Part shown: piece by piece, positions 1-7,597 of the stretch
How the letters are laid out: each line of letters opens with the position of its first letter
Position numbering within the stretch: position 1 is the first letter of the stretch
From: Chloroflexota bacterium
GTDB lineage: Bacteria > Chloroflexota > Dormibacteria > Dormibacterales > Dormibacteraceae
NCBI GenBank assembly: GCA_005880795.1
Contig: VBGP01000008.1
Span: 92,681 to 156,680, forward strand
Length of the DNA: 64,000 nt
Direction: 5' to 3'
Program-made: the position numbers and the translations under genes
Notes under the pieces: model-generated
What the model saw: only the letters and a program-made list of their open reading frames with translations
What the model was told of the DNA's origin: nothing
Databases searched by the model: none

Positions 1-608
1 TCGCGCAGGAGGCGCCCGTCGAGGCCGACATGGTGGTGCCGTTTCCGGACTCGGGTACGCCGGCCGCGATCGGATACGCCGAAGCCTCGGGCATCCCGTT
101 TCGCGAGGCCATGATGAAGAGCCGCTACATCAACCGGACCTTCATCCAGCCCGACCAATCGCTGCGCGAATCAGGGGTCATGCTCAAGCTCAACCCGCTG
201 CCGCGATCGATCAAAGGCAAGCGTCTGATCGCTGTCGACGACTCGATCGTGCGCGGCACCACCTCGAGGCGCATCATCGAGCGCCTGCGCGCGGCCGGCG
301 CGAGCGAGATCCACATGCGCATCTCGAGCCCACCGATGAGGTTCCCGTGCTTCATGGGGGTGGACATCGGCTCGACCAAAGAGCTCATCGCGGCCGGGCG
401 ATCGGTGGACCAGGTTCGCCAGCAGATTGGGGCAGACTCGCTCCACTACCTGTCCATCCCCGGACTGATCCGGGCGATCGGCCGCGGCACGTCGCAGGAG
501 TTCTGCCGCGCCTGCTTCGACGGCTCCTATCCGGTGCCCGTGCCGCAGCAATTAGAAATGGACAAGATGCAGTTCGAGCCGTCGGGATTGGTCACGTCGC
601 AAACGTGA
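1..608 (+). CDS. purF: Amidophosphoribosyltransferase, C-terminal part
   Basis: The gene is cut by the window edge; the open frame runs from base 3 and about 200 residues are visible. PurF makes phosphoribosylamine from PRPP and glutamine, the first step of purine synthesis. The PRPP loop (LIAVDDSIVRGTTS) is clear. The cysteines in PCFMG and FCRACF match the [4Fe-4S] ligands of the Bacillus-type enzyme. The last residues are abnormal: after MDKMQFE the frame runs into inserted DNA and stops at 608. A second copy of the same 20 bases lies 86 bp downstream and continues as TPPIQLIKV, stopping in a TGATG overlap with purM. The original gene therefore probably ended at 694. Only the extreme C-terminus is changed, so the enzyme may still work. 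Confidence 0.93.
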   Translation, partial: AQEAPVEADMVVPFPDSGTPAAIGYAEASGIPFREAMMKSRYINRTFIQPDQSLRESGVMLKLNPLPRSIKGKRLIAVDDSIVRGTTSRRIIERLRAAGASEIHMRISSPPMRFPCFMGVDIGSTKELIAAGRSVDQVRQQIGADSLHYLSIPGLIRAIGRGTSQEFCRACFDGSYPVPVPQQLEMDKMQFEPSGLVTSQT

Positions 609-664
609 TACCTGCTGGGGTCCCCATGCGCAGCATGGGGGGAGTGGACAAGATGCAGTTCGAG
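559..664. repeat. 86-bp insertion at purF 3' end: 20-bp direct repeats around a hairpin spacer
   Basis: The 20-mer TGGACAAGATGCAGTTCGAG occurs exactly at 559-578 and 645-664. The 66-bp spacer holds nested palindromes: TGGGG-T-CCCCA (616-626) and CCCCATG-CGCAG-CATGGGG (622-640). Removing 86 bp restores both the purF frame and its TGATG overlap with purM, so this is a clean insertion or tandem duplication. It could be a small mobile hairpin element, a slippage product, or an assembly error. Confidence 0.8.
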
Positions 665-693
665 ACTCCCCCGATCCAGCTGATCAAAGTCTG

Positions 694-1797
694 ATGTCCG
701 GCGAGGGGCTGTCGTACGCCGCGGCCGGCGTCGACATCGAGGCGTATGAGCGTGTGCTGGAGCGCGTCAAGCCGCTGATCGCAACGACGCACGGCAAAGA
801 GGTCGCGGTCGGCGTCGGGCCTTTCGCCGGGCTCTACGCGCTGCCGGGCGGCGGGCATCTCGCCGCCAGCGCCGACGGTGTGGGGACCAAGATCAAAGTC
901 GCCATCGCCGCCGAAAGCCATCGCGGGATCGGCGTGGACATCGTCGCTCATTGCGTTAACGACATCGCGACCGCCGGCGCCCGACCGCTCTTTTTTCTCG
1001 ACTACTTCGCGACCGGTCAACTGGATCCCGAAGTCTTCTCCGAGCTGGTCGAGGGCATGACCGCGGCGTGCCGCGAAGCGGGATGCGCCCTGCTCGGTGG
1101 GGAGACGGCCGAGATGCCCGGTATGTACGCCCTTGGCGACTACGACCTCGCCGGCTTCATCGTCGGCCTGGTCGATGCAGGCTCTCGTCGAACTGCCGTC
1201 GGGGCGGGTGATGTCCTGCTCGGTCTTCCGTCGAGTGGCCTCCACACCAACGGGTACTCGCTCGTGCGCAAGGTGTTCGAGGACGTGCCTCTCAGTCATG
1301 TCTTCCCGGAGCTGGGAAAGCCGCTAGGAGAGGTGCTGCTGGAGCCGCACCGCTCCTACCTCGCGGACCTGAACGGCCTCCACTGGAAAGGCGCTGCGCA
1401 TGTCACGGGCGGGGGCATCCTGGGCAATCTTCCACGCTGTCTACCAGAGGGCCTGGGCGCGCGGCTGGATCGGGGTGCGTGGCAGGTTCCGCCGATCTTT
1501 GACCTGGTGCGCCGGCGCGGCAACATCACGGACGACGAGATGTTCGGAACGTTCAACATGGGACTTGGCATGATCGTGGTGGTCGACCGAGCCGACGTTC
1601 CCGGACCGGGCCGGATCGGGTGGAGATCCGCTGAAACTCGGGATTTGCGTCTCCGGCAAGGGCAGCAACCTCCGCAACCTCGTCGAGCTCGGATTCGACG
1701 TCGTCGCGGTGGCGACCAACCGACCATCGTGCGCAGGCGCCGCTTTCGCGCGCGAGCGCGGCATCCCGCTGGCGGAGCTCTCGCAGAGATCTTTTGA
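694..1797 (+). CDS. purM: Phosphoribosylformylglycinamidine cyclo-ligase, frame lesion near the C-terminus
   Basis: PurM closes the imidazole ring (FGAM to AIR) in purine synthesis. Recognisable motifs include SADGVGTK near residue 60, LLGGETAEMPGMY near 145, LPSSGLHTNGYSL near 180 and HVTGGGILGNLPR near 235. Homology stops after GLGMIVVVDRADV (about base 1596); the remaining Arg-rich tail to 1797 is purN DNA read in another frame. In frame 0 the DNA just downstream reads TGPDRVEIR and stops at TGA 1632-1634, a plausible native PurM end. I infer that roughly 20 codons plus a frame-changing number of bases are missing near 1596-1602. Either this copy is damaged or the assembly has a local deletion. 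The start ATG overlaps the second purF stop. Confidence 0.85.
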   Translation: MSGEGLSYAAAGVDIEAYERVLERVKPLIATTHGKEVAVGVGPFAGLYALPGGGHLAASADGVGTKIKVAIAAESHRGIGVDIVAHCVNDIATAGARPLFFLDYFATGQLDPEVFSELVEGMTAACREAGCALLGGETAEMPGMYALGDYDLAGFIVGLVDAGSRRTAVGAGDVLLGLPSSGLHTNGYSLVRKVFEDVPLSHVFPELGKPLGEVLLEPHRSYLADLNGLHWKGAAHVTGGGILGNLPRCLPEGLGARLDRGAWQVPPIFDLVRRRGNITDDEMFGTFNMGLGMIVVVDRADVPGPGRIGWRSAETRDLRLRQGQQPPQPRRARIRRRRGGDQPTIVRRRRFRARARHPAGGALAEIF

Positions 1798-2203
1798 CTC
1801 GGCCGAGCAGCGTGATGTCGCCATGCGCGATTTCTTCATCCGGCATCGAGTGGAGCTCGTTGTCGACGCCGGTTACGACCGCATCCACACGGCCCCGTTC
1901 CTTGAAGCATTCGAGAGCCGGATCATCAACGTTCACCCCTCGCTTCTGCCGCAGTTCAGCGGGGGGATGGACGCCATCGAGCAAGCGCTGGAGAGCGGAG
2001 CCAGCCAAACCGGTGCGACGGTCCACGTCGTGACCTCTGAGCTGGACGCGGGCCCAATCCTGCTCCAGGAAGCGGTCTCGATCATGGAAGGCGAAACGGT
2101 GGAGACTCTTCGCCAGAAGCTGCACGAGGCCGAGTACCGGATCCTCCCCGCGGGGATCAGGCTGATGGAGGCGCGACTTGCCAACAGCCCTCTTATCCGT
2201 TAG
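1631..2203 (+). CDS. purN: Phosphoribosylglycinamide formyltransferase, probable CTG start
   Basis: PurN transfers a formyl group from 10-formyl-THF to GAR. The conserved N-terminus (LKLGICVSGKGSNLRNL) begins exactly at a CTG; the frame has no ATG, GTG or TTG between the stop at 1571 and 1709, and a start at 1709 would remove the phosphate-binding SGKGSNL loop. The CTG forms a CTGA overlap with the presumed original purM stop. Catalytic features are present: the Asn/His pair in INVHPSLLP and Asp in TSELDAGPIL. About 190 residues, slightly short because the segment after the first helix is compact. It overlaps purH by 26 bp. Confidence 0.88.
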   Translation: MKLGICVSGKGSNLRNLVELGFDVVAVATNRPSCAGAAFARERGIPLAELSQRSFDSAEQRDVAMRDFFIRHRVELVVDAGYDRIHTAPFLEAFESRIINVHPSLLPQFSGGMDAIEQALESGASQTGATVHVVTSELDAGPILLQEAVSIMEGETVETLRQKLHEAEYRILPAGIRLMEARLANSPLIR

Positions 2204-3704
2204 CGACAAGAGCGGACTCACCGCTTTCGCCCGCGGGCTCAAGCGCCTCGGTTACGACCTCTTCGCCACAGGAAGCACCTTGCAGGCCATCGAGGACGCG
2301 TCGCTTGACGTCCAACCGGTGAGCGACCTGACGGGCTTTCCCGAGATGATGGACGGCCGGGTCAAGACGCTGCACCCGGGCGTCCACGCGGGCATTCTGG
2401 CCAGGCGCGACAAGCCGGAGCACCTGGAAGCGCTGGCCCAGCACGGGCTGCGCGAGATCGACCTCGTTTGCTGCAATCTGTACCCGTTCATCGACACCGT
2501 CGTCGGCGAAAAGGTCACCTTCGAGGCTGCCATCGAGCAGATCGACGTCGGCGGTCCGGCCATGATTCGCGCCGCGGCCAAGAACCACCAATCGGTGGTC
2601 GTGGTGGTGCGGCCGGAGCGATATTCGGAGGTCCTCGGAGCGCTCCACGAGGGAGCGCTCGACGAACCCGCGCGGAGAAGCCTGGCGGCCGAGGCTTTCG
2701 CGCACACATCTGCTTACGACGCCTGGGTCGCCGCCTACATGAGAAGGGATGCACGCAACGGCTTCCCGAGCGAGCTCACCATCCCGGGCCAGCTCGCCGA
2801 ACCGCTCAAATACGGCGAGAACGAGCACCAGAAGGCTGCTTTCTACCGGCTGGGTCCAGATCCCGGAGGCCTCGGTGGCGCAGTGCAGGTGCACGGTGGG
2901 GCGCCCGGGTTCAACAACCTCCAGGACGCCTCGGCCGCCTACCAGCTCGTGATGGATTACGCCGAGCCGGCCGCGGCGATCGTCAAGCACATGAACCCTT
3001 GTGGGCTCGCGGTCGCGCAAGACGCGGCCACGGCGTATCGGATGGCCTTTGAATGCGACAAGGTCTCTGCCTTCGGCGGGATCGTTTCTATCAACCGGCC
3101 GCTCGACCGCGCGACCGCCGAGCAGATCGTGCAGATCGTCACGCACGTCGTGATCGCGCCCAAAGTCCTCGATGAAGCAAGGGATGTCCTAGCGCGGCGC
3201 AAGAACATGATCGTCCTCGCGGCCCAGCCGGCGCACCAGGGTCTGTTCGACTATGACGTCCGCTCGGTGCCTGGTGGCTTCCTGGTGCAGGAGTGGGACC
3301 GCGCCGGTTTTGACCGGTCGGCGTGCAAGACCGTAACCCGCCGCGCCCCGACCGAAGAGGAATGGCGACAGCTGGGACTCGCCTGGACCGGCGTCAAACA
3401 CGTCAAGTCGAACGCGATCGTGCTTTTCAAGGACGACGCAGCGATCGGTGTCGGCGCCGGCCAGATGTCACGCGTCGAGGCGGTTCAGCTTGCGGTGCAG
3501 CGGGCGGGGGAGAGGTCGCAAGGCGCGGTCATGGCTTCGGACGCGTTCTTTCCGTTTCCTGACGGCCTCGAGCTGGGCATTCGCGCCGGGGTCACCGCGG
3601 TGATCCAGCCTGGCGGTTCAATGAAGGACGCCGACGTGATCGCGGCCGCCGACGCCGCCGGCATCGCGATGGTGGTGACGGGCCGCCGCCACTTCAAGCA
3701 TTGA
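2178..3704 (+). CDS. purH: Bifunctional AICAR transformylase / IMP cyclohydrolase
   Basis: PurH carries out the last two steps to IMP. The 508-residue length is full for the family. The N-terminal MGS-like cyclohydrolase domain is seen in LLSVSDKSGL, FATGSTLQAI and GRVKTLHPGVHAGIL; the transformylase domain contains KYGENEHQKAAFY and the KHMNPCG active-site segment, ending with GRRHFKH. It begins with TTG at 2178 inside the purN 3' end, giving MPTALLSVSDKSG, the usual family start. It is coupled downstream to kynA by a TTGA overlap. Confidence 0.97.
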   Translation: MPTALLSVSDKSGLTAFARGLKRLGYDLFATGSTLQAIEDASLDVQPVSDLTGFPEMMDGRVKTLHPGVHAGILARRDKPEHLEALAQHGLREIDLVCCNLYPFIDTVVGEKVTFEAAIEQIDVGGPAMIRAAAKNHQSVVVVVRPERYSEVLGALHEGALDEPARRSLAAEAFAHTSAYDAWVAAYMRRDARNGFPSELTIPGQLAEPLKYGENEHQKAAFYRLGPDPGGLGGAVQVHGGAPGFNNLQDASAAYQLVMDYAEPAAAIVKHMNPCGLAVAQDAATAYRMAFECDKVSAFGGIVSINRPLDRATAEQIVQIVTHVVIAPKVLDEARDVLARRKNMIVLAAQPAHQGLFDYDVRSVPGGFLVQEWDRAGFDRSACKTVTRRAPTEEEWRQLGLAWTGVKHVKSNAIVLFKDDAAIGVGAGQMSRVEAVQLAVQRAGERSQGAVMASDAFFPFPDGLELGIRAGVTAVIQPGGSMKDADVIAAADAAGIAMVVTGRRHFKH

Positions 3705-4447
3705 GCCGCCGCTTCGGGGAAGAGGGCCGCCAGCTTTCCTATGGCACCTATCTCAAGGTGCCCGAGCTCCTTTCGCTGCAGCAGGGCCTCAGCCAGGAGC
3801 ATGACGAGCTCCTCTTCATCGTGGCCCACCAGGCCTACGAGCTGTGGTTCAAGGTCGTCCTGTTCGAGCTCGAGGCGGCGCGGGACCGGATCGATGCCGG
3901 CGACATCTTCTTCGCCCGCCACCACCTGCACCGCGTCCACGTCATCGAAGAGCTCCTGGTCGAACAGATCGAGGTCCTCGAGACGATGTCGCCGCAGGAC
4001 TTTCTCGCCTTTCGCTCCAAGCTCGCCCCGGCGAGCGGATTTCAGTCGGTGCAGTTCCGCGAGATCGAGTTTCTCTCGGGCCTGAAGGAGCCCAAGTACG
4101 TGGCCCGGCTGGAAGCGACGCCCGAAGAGTTGAGCCGCCTGACGAGGCGCCTCGAAGAGCCTTCGGTGGACGATGCCTTTCGCTCTCTAATCGAGCGACG
4201 AGGCGCGCCCTCGCTGCTCGAGATCTTTCGGGACCGAGACCGGTATGGCGACCTGTTCGACCTGTGCGAGGGACTGCTCAACCACGACGAGACGTTTGCC
4301 CACTGGCGGGCCCGGCACGTGCTGATGGTCGAGCGCCAGATCGGGAGCAAGACGGGGACCGGTGGCAGCAGCGGCGCTGAATATCTTCGCTCCACGCTGG
4401 GCAAGCGTTTCTACCCAGAGCTGTGGGAGGTTCGGTCGCAGCTGTGA
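3701..4447 (+). CDS. kynA: Tryptophan 2,3-dioxygenase
   Basis: This heme enzyme opens the indole ring of tryptophan to N-formylkynurenine. Family motifs are LSYGTYLKVPELL, HDELLFIVAHQAYELWFK, GFQSVQFREIEFLSG and, at the end, RHVLMVERQIGSKTGTGGSS, which contains the proximal heme histidine and the substrate-binding GTGGS loop. At 248 residues it is a little shorter than many relatives. The TTG start overlaps the purH stop (TTGA), so it is cotranslated with purine genes, an unusual placement; no other kynurenine-pathway gene is in the window. Confidence 0.95.
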   Translation: MSRRFGEEGRQLSYGTYLKVPELLSLQQGLSQEHDELLFIVAHQAYELWFKVVLFELEAARDRIDAGDIFFARHHLHRVHVIEELLVEQIEVLETMSPQDFLAFRSKLAPASGFQSVQFREIEFLSGLKEPKYVARLEATPEELSRLTRRLEEPSVDDAFRSLIERRGAPSLLEIFRDRDRYGDLFDLCEGLLNHDETFAHWRARHVLMVERQIGSKTGTGGSSGAEYLRSTLGKRFYPELWEVRSQL

Positions 4448-4653
4448 CTTCAAGAAAGGGCGCCAATTCCGCACCCGCTGACCTGTTTCCTGGTGAGCGT
4501 CCTGAGCACCACATGAAGAAGGCGCAGGCCGAGCGGCCGCGGGTCACGTGCGGTTCCTGCCGGAAGTTCGACGGCACCGCGTGGTGCCGTCACTGGAACT
4601 TCCACACCACGGCGGAATCGCCGCCGTGCAGCTTCTACGCCAAACGCCCGTAG
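4444..4653 (+). CDS. Small four-cysteine protein
   Basis: A 69-residue protein whose GTG start overlaps the kynA stop (GTGA), making it the last gene of the purine/kynA operon. The C-terminal half carries CGSCRKFDGTAWCRHWNFH followed by SPPCSFY, a Cys-x2-Cys...Cys...Cys set with His and Trp that could bind zinc or iron. I do not recognise a named family. The upstream in-frame GTG at 4423 would put codons inside kynA and is less likely. Its last codons (ESPPCSFY) are duplicated 208 bp downstream. Confidence 0.7.
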   Translation: MTSRKGANSAPADLFPGERPEHHMKKAQAERPRVTCGSCRKFDGTAWCRHWNFHTTAESPPCSFYAKRP

Positions 4654-4712
4654 ACGTTCTCAGCGTCTGTGTCCTGGTCTCGCGTGAGCCAGGAGTCCTT
4701 TGTGAAGCTGAA

Positions 4713-4731
4713 GCCCGGATTTACTCCGGGC
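4713..4731 (-). repeat. REP-like hairpin, copy 1
   Basis: On the minus strand the sequence is GCCCGGAGTAAATCCGGGC, a perfect 7-bp stem with a 5-nt loop. It aligns base for base with the hairpins at 7600-7618 and 63050-63068 (consensus GnCCGGrrTrAAyCCGGnC). Flanks GACG before and TTCAG after resemble the flanks of copy 3. Confidence 0.6.
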
Positions 4732-4786
4732 GTCCCCTGGTTGCGCAGTAGCGACTCCAGTCAGCCTCTATGTCAAAGGGGGGTCC

Positions 4787-4812
4787 CGCGGGGGGATCCT
4801 GATCCCCCCGCG
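4787..4812. terminator. Strong G/C hairpin between convergent transcription units
   Basis: CGCGGGGGGATC pairs with GATCCCCCCGCG (12 bp, two-base centre). It lies between the kynA operon and the convergent MFS gene, so a bidirectional terminator role is plausible, but there is no T-run. It could equally belong to the repeat insertion around it. Confidence 0.45.
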
Positions 4813-4856
4813 CCTTATGGCGGAATCGCCGCCCTGCAACTTCTACTCGAAGCCCC

Positions 4857-6263
4857 TTAGGCGGCTTCCTCGACCGGCGCTTGTTCGCGGATCACCACAT
4901 CGGTGTTGCGCGTGCGCAGCACAGCCAGCACGACCACGAGTGCCGCGGCGACGCAGAGCGCCGCCAGGACGTACGCCATCTGAAAGGCAGCGTATCCCTG
5001 CGCGTGCGAGGTCGAGATCGACGTGATCGATGCAAGCCCCAGCGCTCCACCGACCTGCATCACGACATTGCTGAAGCCCGAGCCCAGGCCCGCGTCTCGG
5101 AGCGGAACCTCGGACATCGAGATGGTGAGCAGCGGCAGGAAGGACGATCCTGCGCCCGCCCCGAGCAGAACGTAGGCGGCCAGCAGGACCGGCGCGTAGC
5201 CTGCCGCGGGACCTGCGTTGGACAGGATGGTCAGGGCAGCGACGATGCCTGCCAGTCCGGCCATCAGAAGGTTGCGGGGTCCGACACGAGCCATGAGCCG
5301 CGCGGCGATGCCACTCGACATGACCCCGATCATCAGCGTGGTTGGCAGGAAAGCCAGCCCAGTCTCGAACGCGCTGTAGCCGCGCCCGTGCTGCAGGTAG
5401 AGGGCTCCGACGAAGAAGTTCACGAAGAGGCCCGTGAACAAGAGCGCCCGGGCGCCGGTGGCACCCATGAGCGAGCGTATGCCGAGGATGCGCATCGGCA
5501 TCAACGGGTTCCGCAGCCGCGACTCGAGCAGGACGAACACCGCCAGCAGCCCGAGGGCTGCGCCCACCAGGCCGAGGGTGTGAGGTGACGTCCAGCCGTA
5601 ATCCGTCGCGGTCACGATGCCGTACACGCCGAGCATCAACGACGCGGTGATCAGGACGGCGCCCAGCAGGTCGACGCCCTGGCTCAAACCGAGCCCCTCG
5701 TTCTCCTCGATCAGCCACGCGCCCAGGACGAGGGTGGCCACGCCGATCGGCAGGTTGATGAAGAAGATCCAGTGCCAGTTGATCCACTCGGTCAGGAATC
5801 CACCCGCAAGAAGTCCCAAGGAGCCGCCACCGGCGATGACGAGCGTGAAAACGCTCATCGCCTGGGCGCGCTCAGCCGGCCGCTGGAACTCCGTGACGAT
5901 GATCGCGATGATCACGCCTGCTGAGAGCGACCCCCCCAGGCCCTGCAGAAATCTACCGACGATGAGGTTGTCGGCCCCCTGGGAAAACCCGCTCCCCACC
6001 GAAGCGACTGTGAAGAGGAACACGCCAGCCAGGAAGACCTTCCGGCGGCCGATCAGGTCGCCGACGCGGCCGGCCACCAGCAGGAAGCCTCCGTAGGCGA
6101 TCAGATAGGCGTTGACCACCCAGGTCAGGTTGGCCTGGCTGAACCCGAGGTCGCGCTGGATGTAGGGCAGCGCAACGTTGACGATCGTCGAGTCGAGCAT
6201 GATCATGAGCTGCCCGAAGCACACGACGACCAGGGCCATCCACCTTCTGAGATTTGCGTTCAT
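4857..6263 (-). CDS. MFS multidrug efflux transporter (DHA2, EmrB/QacA type)
   Basis: A 468-residue, probably 14-helix proton-driven drug exporter in the inner membrane. Motif A is seen as GRVGDLIGRRKVF after helix 2, and the DHA2 motif C region as GGGSLGLLAGGFLTEWINWHWIFFINLPIG. I chose ATG 6263 (MNANLRRWMALVV) because GGAGG sits five bases upstream; the ORF track's TTG at 6275 lacks such a site. It is divergent from a marR gene across about 117 bp containing an inverted repeat, the usual arrangement for MarR-controlled pumps. Confidence 0.9.
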   Translation of the reverse strand: MNANLRRWMALVVVCFGQLMIMLDSTIVNVALPYIQRDLGFSQANLTWVVNAYLIAYGGFLLVAGRVGDLIGRRKVFLAGVFLFTVASVGSGFSQGADNLIVGRFLQGLGGSLSAGVIIAIIVTEFQRPAERAQAMSVFTLVIAGGGSLGLLAGGFLTEWINWHWIFFINLPIGVATLVLGAWLIEENEGLGLSQGVDLLGAVLITASLMLGVYGIVTATDYGWTSPHTLGLVGAALGLLAVFVLLESRLRNPLMPMRILGIRSLMGATGARALLFTGLFVNFFVGALYLQHGRGYSAFETGLAFLPTTLMIGVMSSGIAARLMARVGPRNLLMAGLAGIVAALTILSNAGPAAGYAPVLLAAYVLLGAGAGSSFLPLLTISMSEVPLRDAGLGSGFSNVVMQVGGALGLASITSISTSHAQGYAAFQMAYVLAALCVAAALVVVLAVLRTRNTDVVIREQAPVEEAA

Positions 6264-6293
6264 AACCGCCTCCAAATGACCGAACCGATGCGA

Positions 6294-6319
6294 GGATGAT
6301 CACTATAACAGGATCATCC
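6294..6319. promoter_or_regulatory. Candidate MarR operator
   Basis: Inverted repeat GGATGATC - 10 nt - GATCATCC in the MFS/marR divergent promoter region. A TATAAC-like -10 lies in the spacer. Symmetry and position suit autoregulation and pump repression by the adjacent MarR protein; binding is inferred. Confidence 0.6.
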
Positions 6320-6380
6320 CGATCCTTATTGCATGGATTATCCGCAAAGGTGGGAAGGTTAAGAATCAGTGATAACATCA

Positions 6381-6836
6381 ATGGACGTGAAGAAAGACGA
6401 AGCAAAGTCGGATCTGGGCTTTGTCTCCCTGCTGACCCAGCTGTACAAGGCGATGAACCGCCGGACGAGCGACGACCTGTTGGGCATGCGGTTCAAGCCA
6501 TACCTGACGCTTGGCTACATCCGAGACCACCCGGGCACCAGCCAGCAGGAGCTGGAGAGCTCGTTGTTCATGGACGCCAACTCGGTGGTCCTGATCCTGA
6601 ACGAGCTCGAAGCGGCCCAGTTCTCGATCCGGCGGCGGGACCCGAACGACCGCCGGCGGCACATCGTCGAGATCACCGCGTCAGGCCGGCGTGCCCTCGA
6701 CCGCGCCGACAAGGCCCGGGAGAGCCTCGAGGACGAGGTCCTGAGGGCGCTTTCGGCCGACGAACGCAGGACGGTCCACAAGCTCCTGGAACGGGTCCTG
6801 GACAGCCTGCTGACGGCGCCTGCCGCCCGGGTCTGA
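6381..6836 (+). CDS. MarR-family transcriptional regulator
   Basis: A 151-residue winged-helix repressor from ATG 6381 (GTG 6369 would add four residues). The recognition region TSQQELESSLFMDANSVVLILNELEAAQ and the wing with RRRDPNDRRRHIVEITASGR are typical MarR features, flanked by helical dimerisation segments. It is divergent from the MFS pump and likely controls it. The inducer is unknown. Confidence 0.92.
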   Translation: MDVKKDEAKSDLGFVSLLTQLYKAMNRRTSDDLLGMRFKPYLTLGYIRDHPGTSQQELESSLFMDANSVVLILNELEAAQFSIRRRDPNDRRRHIVEITASGRRALDRADKARESLEDEVLRALSADERRTVHKLLERVLDSLLTAPAARV

Positions 6837-6851
6837 CCCGGGAGGCCCCTC

Positions 6852-7439
6852 CTACCGGCTGAGCACCAGCACGAAGTAGACCAGGACGATCGCGATCACC
6901 CCTACGTAGACGTAGACCCCTGGTCTCCTGAACAGGCCCTGGCCCGGGTCGGCGGGCGGCCTGACGCTGCTGTTCGGATCAGGCGCGGGCAGAGAGGTGA
7001 GCTTCGAGAGGTTCACCACGTTGATCAGCGCCGTGACCGGGGCGATGAAGAAAGAGAACATGCCGAGCCACCCTCGCAGCAGCGTGGCGTCGGTCATCCG
7101 TCGCCAAACGTTCAGCCCGCAGTCGCGGCAGAAAGGACCCTTCAGGTTCTTGAAGGTCATCAGGATCAAGTACCCGTTGTGCTCGTAGATCGTCATCGGA
7201 ACGGCGGGCACCGACCCGCAGAAGCGGCACCGTGTGCCGCCGGTCTGGAAGTAGGTCGCGGGTGGGGGCGCCGGCGTCGCGCCGACCGCAGCGCGGGCGG
7301 CGTTTGAAGCCTCGGACACCGTTCCGCCTGTTTGCAGGGACTGGAGCGCAGCGTCCAGCGCGGTTCTCTGTCGCCCCTCGTCGCCGCCGATCTCCCGGGC
7401 AACCCATTCCGCCCAAAGGCGGCGATTGTCCTCCCCCAC
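6852..7439 (-). CDS. Membrane protein with zinc-ribbon-like CxxC pairs
   Basis: A 195-residue protein of unknown function. The N-terminal 65 residues look like a soluble Ala-rich region, followed by CRFCGSVPA and, some 35 residues on, FCRDCG, two CxxC knuckles that could bind one zinc. A hydrophobic stretch (MFSFFIAPVTALINVV) and a C-terminal membrane helix (VYVGVIAIVLVYFVLVL) follow. It is convergent with marR, 15 bp away. Confidence 0.75.
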   Translation of the reverse strand: MGEDNRRLWAEWVAREIGGDEGRQRTALDAALQSLQTGGTVSEASNAARAAVGATPAPPPATYFQTGGTRCRFCGSVPAVPMTIYEHNGYLILMTFKNLKGPFCRDCGLNVWRRMTDATLLRGWLGMFSFFIAPVTALINVVNLSKLTSLPAPDPNSSVRPPADPGQGLFRRPGVYVYVGVIAIVLVYFVLVLSR

Positions 7440-7465
7440 TGTCGACAGCTTAACGTCAGATGGTA

Positions 7466-7494
7466 TGAGGGAAAACCCAGATGGTTTTCCCTCA
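7466..7494. repeat. 12-bp-stem hairpin in intergenic DNA
   Basis: TGAGGGAAAACC - CAGAT - GGTTTTCCCTCA, a perfect stem in the 212-bp gap between two minus-strand genes. It lies downstream of thiolase and upstream of the zinc-ribbon gene. It has no T-tail on either strand; it could be a thiolase terminator or a mobile palindrome. A smaller hairpin (GTCGC-TTC-GCGAC) follows at 7502-7514. No gene is visible in the gap. Confidence 0.6.
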
Positions 7495-7597
7495 TCGGCC
7501 GGTCGCTTCGCGACGGGCCTGCGCCCATTCCGGTATACGGTTGGGACTTCTTTTAGTTGTCACTCGAGGCGACGTTGGGAGCCCAGAAAACAAAGTT

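Larger units (their letters stand above)
4611..4846. repeat. Imperfect direct repeat of a gene 3' end flanking hairpin DNA
   Basis: GGCGGAATCGCCGCC at 4611-4625 recurs at 4819-4833, and similarity continues to about 4638/4846 (26 of 28 bases). The second copy still encodes AESPPCNFYS but has no gene in front of it. The DNA between the copies (about 180 bp) is non-coding and contains a REP-like hairpin (4713-4731) and a 12-bp-stem hairpin (4787-4812). The arrangement resembles the purF insertion. Confidence 0.7.

Noticed and set aside
592-1299. 235-residue minus-strand ORF opposite purM
   Set aside because: It mirrors purM in the antisense frame, is rich in Arg/Gly/Asp as GC-rich shadows are, and shows no domain.
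2193-3146. 317-residue minus-strand ORF opposite purH
   Set aside because: Long antisense shadow of a clearly functional gene; no motif and no promoter.
4788-4812. Origin or attachment site at the long GC palindrome
   Set aside because: No DnaA boxes, AT-rich unwinding region, integrase gene or tRNA nearby; terminator or repeat element is simpler.
4669-4860. 63-residue ORF downstream of the small Cys gene
   Set aside because: It reads through two hairpins and the out-of-frame duplicated gene tail; no ribosome binding site or recognisable sequence.
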